A stretch of 18,867 nucleotides of DNA, taken from positions 1-18,867 of the forward strand of contig USEK01000013.1 of the NCBI GenBank assembly GCA_900553705.1, given 5' to 3'. The stretch comes from an uncultured Collinsella sp. (lineage in GTDB: Bacteria; Actinomycetota; Coriobacteriia; Coriobacteriales; Coriobacteriaceae). Below the pieces are notes generated by a model. That model saw only the letters and a program-made list of their open reading frames with translations. It was not told the origin of the DNA and ran no database searches. A program made the position numbers and the translations under genes. Shown one piece after another: positions 13,186 through 18,867 of the stretch; the first letter of the stretch is position 1; each line of letters opens with the position of its first letter.

Positions 13186-14901
13186 ATGACGGCCACACCG
13201 TGGGGATTCCGGGACATATTGCCCGAGGAGGCTCAGGCGCGCGAGGAGATTGCGCTGACGGTGAAGGGCTGCTTCAGGGAGCATCATTACCTGCCGGTCG
13301 AAACGCCGTTGCTCGAGGACAAGGGTTCGCTCGAGGAGGGCGGCCGCATTGCGGACACGCCGTTTAAGCTCTTTGACGATGATGGCCGCCTGCTGGTGGT
13401 CCGTCCCGACAACACATTGCCGATCGTGCGCCTGGTTTCGACCCGCATGCGCGCGGCCGACCTGCCCCTGCGCCTTCGCTACGAGGCGCCGGTGGTTCGC
13501 GAGTGTCAGCGCAATGCCGGCGGCTCGCGTCAGTTTACGCAGCTGGGCTTTGAGCTTATCGGCGCGGGCGATACCGCGGGCGATGTCGAGATTGTCTCGC
13601 TCGTGGCCGAGGCCGTGCGCAAGTTGGCGCTGCCCGATGCGCGCATTATCGCAGGTAGCGTGCGTCCGTTTAAGGAGCTGCTTGCGGCGTGCGAGGATCG
13701 CGAGCTGGCCGCCGAGGCCCTGCGCTGCGTGCACGCCAACGACTTCGTGGGCCTCGATGCCCGCGTGGCGAAAAGCGTCGAGTCCGAGGCCGTTAAGGTC
13801 GCCATTAGCGAGCTGCCGCGCCTGCACGGTGGTGCCGAGGTGCTCGACCGCGTCGACGCGCTGCTGGCGGCGGCGGGCATTGTCGCGCCGCTTACGCGCG
13901 AGCTGCGTGCCCTGGTCGAGGGCCTGGCTCCCGAGGATGCCCAGGTGCTGTCCTTCGACTTCTCCATCATGAACTCGTTTGATTACTACACGGGCCTGGT
14001 CTTTAAGGCCTATGCCGGCGGCCTGCCCGATCCGGTTGGCTCGGGCGGACGCTACGACTCCATCTTTACCGGTGCATTTGGCGGCGGCATCGAGGTGCCG
14101 GCGGCGGGCTTCGCCTTTTCGCTCGAGCGTCTGGAGGCCGCGCACACCTCGGCCGAGGACGCTGCTTCCGATGGTGACCATGCCGTGGGCCGTGGCGTCG
14201 AGGGTCCGCTGCGCATTGCCGTGCCCAAGGGCTCGCTCAAGGTCGACACGCTCGACGTGCTCGAGGCCGCAGGTCTGGACGTCTCTGAGCTGCGTGACCC
14301 CGGCCGTCACCTCATCGTGCGCGGCCGCGACATGCGTGCCGGCGAGGGTGCGGTTGGCGATATCGAGTTTGTCATCGTGCGTCCCAGCGACGCGCCCGCC
14401 TTTGTGGGTTGCGGCGGTGCCGACTGCGGCATCTGCGGTTGGGACTCGCTTATCGAGGCAGACCTCAACCTGCTGCAGCTGGTCGATCTGGGCTACGGTC
14501 TGTGTACCTTTATCGAGGCGGAGCCCGCGTGGCGCGCCGGCCAGGCCGAGCGCAACTATGCCCGCCGTGGGTCGCTTCGCGTGGCCACCAAGTATCCGCG
14601 CATCGCGAGCGCCTGGTATGCCGAGCGCGGCGTGAACGCCGACATCGTTTCGCTGCACGGTAACATCGAGTTGGGCCCCATTGTCGGTATGACCGACCGT
14701 ATCGTGGACATCACCGCCACGGGCGCCACGCTGCGCGATAACGACCTGGTTATTACCGGTCGCATTATGGACTGCACGGCGCGATTCTTCGTCAACCCGG
14801 GTGCCGCGCGCCTGGACCCGCGCGTGCGCAACTTGGCCGATCGCCTGGCGGCGGCCGTGAAGGACAAGCATTTTGAGCCCGTTGCGGGCTCGGCACAATA
14901 G
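13186..14901 (+). CDS. hisZG: HisZ-HisG fusion: ATP phosphoribosyltransferase regulatory plus catalytic subunits
   Basis: A 571-residue fusion catalysing and regulating the first step of histidine synthesis (ATP plus PRPP to phosphoribosyl-ATP). Residues 1 to about 318 are HisZ, a class II histidyl-tRNA-synthetase paralogue (PWGFRDILPEEA, VVRPDNTLPIVR, LRYEAPVVRE, FDYYTGLVFKAY at 265-276, GSGGRYDSI). Residues about 342-555 are short-form HisG (LRIAVPKGSLKVDTLDVLE; HGNIELGPIVGMTDRIVD; PRPP loop DITATGATL at 508-516; DCTARFFVNP). A charged 20-residue linker joins them. Where HisG usually has GAADLGIVGKD, this protein has GCGGADCGICGWD, with Cys409, Cys414 and Cys417. The ATG has AGGAGG eight bases upstream. 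It heads the operon; hisD follows after 105 bp. HisZ and HisG are normally separate genes that assemble into a hetero-octamer. Confidence 0.94.
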   Translation: MTATPWGFRDILPEEAQAREEIALTVKGCFREHHYLPVETPLLEDKGSLEEGGRIADTPFKLFDDDGRLLVVRPDNTLPIVRLVSTRMRAADLPLRLRYEAPVVRECQRNAGGSRQFTQLGFELIGAGDTAGDVEIVSLVAEAVRKLALPDARIIAGSVRPFKELLAACEDRELAAEALRCVHANDFVGLDARVAKSVESEAVKVAISELPRLHGGAEVLDRVDALLAAAGIVAPLTRELRALVEGLAPEDAQVLSFDFSIMNSFDYYTGLVFKAYAGGLPDPVGSGGRYDSIFTGAFGGGIEVPAAGFAFSLERLEAAHTSAEDAASDGDHAVGRGVEGPLRIAVPKGSLKVDTLDVLEAAGLDVSELRDPGRHLIVRGRDMRAGEGAVGDIEFVIVRPSDAPAFVGCGGADCGICGWDSLIEADLNLLQLVDLGYGLCTFIEAEPAWRAGQAERNYARRGSLRVATKYPRIASAWYAERGVNADIVSLHGNIELGPIVGMTDRIVDITATGATLRDNDLVITGRIMDCTARFFVNPGAARLDPRVRNLADRLAAAVKDKHFEPVAGSAQ

Positions 14902-15006
14902 CGCGAGCACGCACGGGCGTCCCAACGTCTGGGCTGCGGGCCGATTGGCGCCGCCGCCCGGCCTCTCGTTTTTCGAACACAACCTCGACCGATAGGGGAT
15001 ACCGAT

Positions 15007-16443
15007 ATGAAGACCATCAAGCTTGCTCCCGGTGAGCGCCTCGTTACCAACCAGCTCAACCGCAAGGGTGTGCTGCCGCAAAACATCGTCGACGCCGCCC
15101 GCGATATCGTGGCCGACGTGCGCGCCAACGGCGATGCCGCGGTGCGCGATTACTGCCAGCGTTTTGACGGTGTTGAGCTGCAGAGCTTCCGTCTGCCGCA
15201 AGAGCAGATCGATGCCGCGCTCGAAGGCCTCGATCCCGCTTTTGCCGCGGCGCTCGAAAAGGCTGCACGCCAGATTCGTGAGTTCCACCAGCGCGAGGTC
15301 GAGCAGAGCTGGTTTACCACGCGTGCGGACGGCACGATGCTCGGCGTTAAGGTGACCCCGCTCGCGGCGGCCGGCATCTACGTGCCGGGCGGTCGCGCGC
15401 AGTATCCCTCCACGGTGCTCATGAATGCCATTCCCGCCAAGGTTGCCGGCGTCAAGCGCGTGGTCATGGTGACCCCGCCGCAGAAAGATGGCCTGATCAG
15501 CCCGTATACGCTCGCCGCGGCAAAGCTCGGCGGCGTGGACGAGATCTATATGGTGGGTGGCGCTCAGGCCGTGGCCGCGCTGGCGTACGGCACCGAGACT
15601 ATTCCGCGCGTCGACAAGATCACCGGCCCGGGCAACGCCTTTGTCGCTGCGGCCAAGCAGATTGTCTCGGGCGACGTGGGTATCGACATGGTCGCTGGCC
15701 CCTCCGAAGTCTGCGTGCTGGCCGATGCCACGGCCAAGCCCATGGTGGTCGCGGCCGACCTGATGGCCCAGGCCGAGCACGATCCGCTGGCGGCCTGCTA
15801 TCTGGTGACCTGCGACGAGCAGTTTGCGCGCGAGGTCGAGGCAGGCATCGATATCCTGGTGGCGCAGTCGCCGCGTGCCGAGATCACGCGTGCTTCGCTC
15901 GACAATGAGGGCACCATCGTGGTGGCCGCCGACATGGCTGCCGCCGTCGAGGCGGTGAATACCGTGGCGCCCGAGCACTTGGAGCTGCACTGCAAGGACG
16001 CGATGGGCCTGCTCGGCGGCATTCGCAACGCCGGCGCCATCTTTGTGGGCGCTTGGAGCTCCGAGCCGCTCGGCGATTATGTTGCCGGTCCCAACCACAC
16101 GCTGCCAACCGGCGGCACGGCCATGTTCTCCAACCCGCTTTCGGTCGAAGAGTTCGTTAAGCGCTCGAGCGTCATTTGCTATACGCCCGAGGGCCTGCTC
16201 TCTGACGCTCCCGCCACACAGCGTCTAGCCGAGGCCGAGGGCCTGTGGGCGCACGCGCTTTCTGCTGCCCTGCGTCGTCGCGTGCTGGAGCAGGGCGAGG
16301 ATGCCGTGAGTGCCGAGTCACTGGCTGCGGCCGACCTGACCAAGGTCGCTTGGCCGGGTGACGCCGTGGCGACGGTTGCCGAGGGCGTTGACCTGGCGGC
16401 TGCGGGCGCGGATGGCGTTGGCGCGACCGGCGAGGAGGCCTAA
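15007..16443 (+). CDS. hisD: Histidinol dehydrogenase
   Basis: HisD oxidises L-histidinol to L-histidine in two NAD-dependent steps, the last reaction of the pathway, with a zinc ion. Family motifs are intact: [24 protein letters not shown] (opening near residue 121), [25 protein letters not shown], the zinc ligands Gln255 and His258 in AQAEHDP, the Glu323/His324 pair in APEHLELH, and GPNHTLPT near residue 361. The core ends near residue 425, as usual for this family (about 430). An additional 50-residue Ala/Gly/acid-rich tail brings it to 478 and is probably disordered. AGGGGA lies seven bases before the ATG. hisC begins one base after the stop, and its ribosome-binding site lies within the last codons of hisD, indicating coupling. 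Confidence 0.96.
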   Translation: MKTIKLAPGERLVTNQLNRKGVLPQNIVDAARDIVADVRANGDAAVRDYCQRFDGVELQSFRLPQEQIDAALEGLDPAFAAALEKAARQIREFHQREVEQSWFTTRADGTMLGVKVTPLAAAGIYVPGGRAQYPSTVLMNAIPAKVAGVKRVVMVTPPQKDGLISPYTLAAAKLGGVDEIYMVGGAQAVAALAYGTETIPRVDKITGPGNAFVAAAKQIVSGDVGIDMVAGPSEVCVLADATAKPMVVAADLMAQAEHDPLAACYLVTCDEQFAREVEAGIDILVAQSPRAEITRASLDNEGTIVVAADMAAAVEAVNTVAPEHLELHCKDAMGLLGGIRNAGAIFVGAWSSEPLGDYVAGPNHTLPTGGTAMFSNPLSVEEFVKRSSVICYTPEGLLSDAPATQRLAEAEGLWAHALSAALRRRVLEQGEDAVSAESLAAADLTKVAWPGDAVATVAEGVDLAAAGADGVGATGEEA

Positions 16444-16444
16444 C

Positions 16445-17560
16445 ATGGCCGAACTCACGCCGCGCATGAAGGAGCTCGTCCAGCCCTACCTGGCCGGCAT
16501 TGAGCCCTATGATCCCAACTTTACGCCCACGCGCATCAACCTTTCGGCCAACGAGAACACCTATCCCGTGCCGGCCGGTGTGCGCGAGGCGATTGATGCA
16601 GCCCTGGCTGCCACGCCGCTCAACCGTTATCCCGACCCCATGTCCAACGACCTGCGCGATGAGCTTGCTGCTTGGCATGGCGTGACGCGCGAGAATATCT
16701 GCGTGGGCAACGGCGGTGACGAGCTGCTCTATAACTACTTGCTGGCGTTTGGCGGCGCGGGGCGGACCCTGCTCAACTGCCCGCCGTGCTTTAGCGAGTA
16801 TGCGTTCTTTGCGTCGCTGTGCCAGACCGAGGTGCGCGACGTGTGGCGCGACCCGGCGACCTTTGAGCTCGACCAGGCGGCGGTGCTTGCGGCGGCTCCC
16901 GAGTGCAATCTGGCGATCGTGACCTCGCCCAACAATCCCACGGGTGACGTGGCGCCGCTCGACTTTGTTGCGGCTCTGTGCGATGCCTGCCCCGGCATGG
17001 TGATGGTCGACGAGGCCTACGTGGAGTTTGCCGACGATTCGTTTGGCGCGGCCACCACGGCGCAGGGGCTTATCGCCGAGCATCCCAACCTGGCGATTCT
17101 ACATACACTGTCCAAGGCGTTCGGCGCCGCCGGCACGCGCCTGGGCTATGTGATCGCGGCGCCCGAGGTCATCGACGTGTTCGCGGCGATTCGCCAGATC
17201 TATTCGGTCAACGTGTTGAGCCAGGCGGCGGCGCTTGCCTGCGTGCGTGCCCGCGATGCGTACGCGCCCGTGGTGGCACAGGTCGCATCCGAGCGCGAGC
17301 GCGAGTTGTGTGCCCTGCGCGCAATGGCTGCCGAGGGTCTGCCCGTGGAGGCGTGGCCGAGCGCGACGAACTTTGTGCTTGTGCGCACACCGCATGCCAC
17401 GCGCGTGCGCGAGCGTCTGCGCGACGAGTATTCAATTTTGGTGCGCGACTTTAGTTACGCGCCGGGGCTCGCGGACTGTCTGCGCATTACCGTAGGCACC
17501 CCGCAGGAAAACGACGAGGTGCTGGCCGCGTTTGCCGCGCTGGTGAAGGAGGAGATGTAG
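16445..17560 (+). CDS. hisC: Histidinol-phosphate aminotransferase
   Basis: HisC is the PLP enzyme that transfers the glutamate amino group to imidazole-acetol phosphate, giving histidinol phosphate. It is a class I/II fold aminotransferase of 371 residues: INLSANENTYPVP near residue 31, NRYPDP, VGNGGDELLYNYLLAF, TSPNNPTGDV (Asn164), VDEAYVEF (Asp189, Tyr192), the PLP lysine in TLSKAFGAAGTRLGY (Lys224) and the C-terminal CLRITVGTPQEND. The open frame extends 29 codons upstream into hisD, but AGGAGG six bases before the ATG at 16445 and the family N-terminus MAELTPRMKELVQPYLAGI fix the start. It lies one base after hisD and abuts hisB directly. The aminotransferase family is certain, and the his context makes HisC firm. 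Confidence 0.96.
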   Translation: MAELTPRMKELVQPYLAGIEPYDPNFTPTRINLSANENTYPVPAGVREAIDAALAATPLNRYPDPMSNDLRDELAAWHGVTRENICVGNGGDELLYNYLLAFGGAGRTLLNCPPCFSEYAFFASLCQTEVRDVWRDPATFELDQAAVLAAAPECNLAIVTSPNNPTGDVAPLDFVAALCDACPGMVMVDEAYVEFADDSFGAATTAQGLIAEHPNLAILHTLSKAFGAAGTRLGYVIAAPEVIDVFAAIRQIYSVNVLSQAAALACVRARDAYAPVVAQVASERERELCALRAMAAEGLPVEAWPSATNFVLVRTPHATRVRERLRDEYSILVRDFSYAPGLADCLRITVGTPQENDEVLAAFAALVKEEM

Positions 17561-18148
17561 ATGGACCGCTATGCCGAGGTGACCCGCAAGACGGGGGAGA
17601 CCGACATTGTCGTAAAGCTCGACCTGGACGGATGCGGCGTGTGTGATATCTCGACCGGCGTACCGTTTTTCGACCACATGCTCAACGCTTTTGGCCGCCA
17701 TGGCCTGTTCGATTTGACGGTGCACGCGGTGGGCGACGTCGAGGTCGATGCGCATCATACCGTCGAGGACACGGGCATTGTGCTGGGCGAGGCGTTTTGC
17801 CAGGCGCTGGGCGACAAGGCGGGCATTACGCGCTTTGCCGACGCGGCGATCGCCATGGACGAGACGCTTGTGATGGCTGCTGTTGATATTTCGGGCCGCG
17901 GGCAGGCCTACTGCGAGCTGCCCGTGCCGACTGAGCGCGTGGGCAGCTTCGATACCGAGCTGGCCGTCGAGTTCTTCTATGCCTTTGCGCGCGATGCCAA
18001 ACTCACGTTGCACGTGCGCGAGCTGGCAGGCGGCAACTCGCATCACATTATCGAGGCCGCCTTTAAGGCCGTGGGCCGCACGATGCGCCAAGCCTGTGAG
18101 CTGGACCCTCGCGTGCAGGGCATCCCCAGCACCAAGGGTTCACTGTAA
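17561..18148 (+). CDS. hisB: Imidazoleglycerol-phosphate dehydratase
   Basis: This enzyme dehydrates imidazoleglycerol phosphate to imidazole-acetol phosphate, the step before HisC, using two manganese ions in a 24-subunit shell. The two duplicated metal-binding motifs are present: DAHHTVED (residues 63-70) and GNSHHIIEA (158-166), with the entry motif GVPFFDHMLNAFGRHG (33-48). At 195 residues it is the monofunctional type with no histidinol phosphatase domain, so that activity must come from another gene not seen here. It starts on the base after the hisC stop codon, with a GGAGGAG sequence in the end of hisC as ribosome-binding site. Confidence 0.97.
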   Translation: MDRYAEVTRKTGETDIVVKLDLDGCGVCDISTGVPFFDHMLNAFGRHGLFDLTVHAVGDVEVDAHHTVEDTGIVLGEAFCQALGDKAGITRFADAAIAMDETLVMAAVDISGRGQAYCELPVPTERVGSFDTELAVEFFYAFARDAKLTLHVRELAGGNSHHIIEAAFKAVGRTMRQACELDPRVQGIPSTKGSL

Positions 18149-18162
18149 CCGCCACAAGGGTA

Positions 18163-18203
18163 AAAACCACCACGAAGGTGCCTGTCCCCTTTGTGGTGGT
18201 TTT
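18163..18203. repeat. Hairpin (REP-like) between hisB and hisH
   Basis: AAAACCACCAC (18163-18173) and GTGGTGGTTTT (18193-18203) form a perfect 11-bp stem. The 19-base loop, GAAGGTGCCTGTCCCCTTT, contains a further AAGG/CCTT pairing. The loop core GGTGCCTGTC matches the hairpin arm at 9400-9430. The four T at the end could make it a leaky terminator inside the his operon, but its composition resembles dispersed palindromic repeats. Confidence 0.7.
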
Positions 18204-18228
18204 GGATGATGGGAAAAGGGAGGGTCGC

Positions 18229-18818
18229 GTGGGCGAACCGAAGATTGTGGTGGTCGACTACCACAAGGGCAACTTGTCGAGCGTTGTGCGCGGGCTTGCG
18301 CGCGCCGGTGCCGCCGCCTGCACATCGGACGATCCGGAGCAGATCCGCAACGCCAACGGCCTGGTCATCCCGGGCGTGGGCGCGTTCTATGACGCGATTG
18401 TCTTTATGCGCCAGAGCGGCGAGGAGGTGGCCGTGCTCGATGCCGTTGCCGCCGGAACTCCGCTGCTCGGCATCTGCCTGGGTCTTCAGCTATTTTTTGA
18501 GCGTGGCAACGAGGGCGTGCCTGCGGACGAGGGCGTGGACGCGGACGACGATGCCTCCGAGCAGGCCGGTGGTCCCTGGGTCGATGGCCTAGGCATCATG
18601 CGTGGCTCGTGCACGCACCTGGAGTCGAGCCGTCTGAAGGTCCCGCACGTGGGCTGGGATCAGGTGCACATGACGCCTGCCGGCGCGGCCGATCCGCTGC
18701 TCGCCGGTTTTGCCGAGGGCGCCAACATGTATTTCACTCACAGCTACGCGGTGGCCGACGACGTCGATGCCGCCGATGTGTTGGCGCGCACGCACTATAC
18801 ACGGAGTTTCCCGTGCAT
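18229..18818 (+). CDS. hisH: Imidazole glycerol phosphate synthase glutaminase subunit, truncated by contig end
   Basis: HisH hydrolyses glutamine and passes ammonia to HisF for imidazole ring closure. The N-terminal 196 residues are present: IVVVDYHKGNLSSV, the oxyanion region IPGVGAFYDAI, the nucleophile elbow GICLGLQLFF (Cys83), VPHVGWDQV and MYFTHSYAV. The later His/Glu pair of the catalytic triad lies beyond the cut. Between RGNEG and WVDGLGIM there is an acidic insert of about 20 residues. The start is GTG at 18229 with AAGGGAGG upstream; nearby ATGs at 18206 and 18209 are in another frame. The frame stays open to the window end only through adapter sequence (translating to LLYTSPSPRD), so genuine coding ends at 18818. 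Confidence 0.93.
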
Positions 18819-18867
18819 CTGTCTCTTATACACATCTCCGAGCCCACGAGACGTAGAGGAATCTCGT
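18819..18867 (+). other. Illumina Nextera adapter read-through (not genomic)
   Basis: Bases 18819-18837 are the transposase mosaic end CTGTCTCTTATACACATCT. Bases 18838-18852 (CCGAGCCCACGAGAC) complete the Nextera read-2 adapter. Bases 18853-18860 (GTAGAGGA) are an i7 index matching, as I recall, N712. Bases 18861-18867 (ATCTCGT) begin the P7 sequence. This is untrimmed library adapter at the contig end, not a Tn5-family element in the genome. Confidence 0.98.

Noticed and set aside
13156..13188. Tiny frame MKHSMRRLTR overlapping the hisZG start, considered as a histidine leader peptide
   Set aside because: Only one histidine, no ribosome-binding site of its own, and no attenuator downstream.
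14902..15006. GC-rich gap with a T5 run between hisZG and hisD, considered as a terminator
   Set aside because: No clean stem ends next to the T-run; the possible pairings are short and compete with each other.
13153..16098. 981-codon minus-strand open frame across hisZG and hisD
   Set aside because: The His/Arg/Gly-rich translation is typical of antisense to G+C-rich genes; both sense genes have complete family motifs. No promoter or ribosome-binding site was found for it.
18819..18837. Mosaic end considered as a real Tn5/IS50-type insertion end
   Set aside because: It is followed by the exact Nextera read-2 adapter, an index and the P7 start, which is library sequence rather than a transposon.

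Overview
The window looks like a contig end from a gut-type actinobacterium of the class Coriobacteriia, most like Collinsella. This is an inference from roughly 60% G+C with strong third-position G/C bias, clear Shine-Dalgarno sites, occasional GTG starts, and the gene repertoire. No rRNA or other taxonomic marker is present, so genus-level placement is a guess.

Left part (1-5477, all minus strand): maltodextrin/glycogen breakdown and galactose metabolism. galE is a separate unit with its own terminator. malQ and glgP follow in the same direction: MalQ rearranges short maltodextrins and GlgP releases glucose-1-phosphate, while GalE interconverts UDP-glucose and UDP-galactose. A dyad operator overlaps the likely malQ promoter. 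Bases 1-231 hold no convincing gene but contain four alternating copies of a 16-bp motif, arranged as two dyads exactly 81 bp apart.

Middle part (5478-9593): a secreted PcsB-type coiled-coil/CHAP-like cell-wall hydrolase with a Tat-like signal peptide converges on murB (peptidoglycan precursor synthesis). The 221-bp gap between them holds a perfect 33-bp inverted repeat that encloses a terminator. A LacI-family repressor gene lies divergently from murB, followed by a 31-bp hairpin repeat.

Regulatory/catabolic part (9594-13010): an unrecognised 163-residue protein, two overlapping GntR/UTRA regulators, then a SIS-domain sugar-phosphate deglycase/isomerase-like gene. That last gene has only one sense codon out of 353 ending in A or T, and a direct repeat that could be a GntR operator lies upstream of it.

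Right part (13011-18818): a histidine biosynthesis operon hisZG-hisD-hisC-hisB-hisH. The first gene is a fusion of the HisRS-like regulatory subunit HisZ to the short-form catalytic ATP phosphoribosyltransferase HisG. A hairpin sits at the 5' end of the operon transcript and another, REP-like, between hisB and hisH. hisH is cut by the contig end.

The last 49 bases (18819-18867) are not genomic. They are Illumina Nextera adapter read-through: mosaic end, read-2 adapter, an 8-base index and the start of P7. No gene-free stretch exceeds 300 bases. The longest are 1-291 (motif array, terminator), 11587-11861 (terminator, direct repeat, leader), 5478-5743 (divergent promoters), 12924-13185 (terminator, his leader) and 9346-9593 (hairpin, promoter). 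I saw no tRNA, rRNA, CRISPR array, intact insertion sequence or phage gene.
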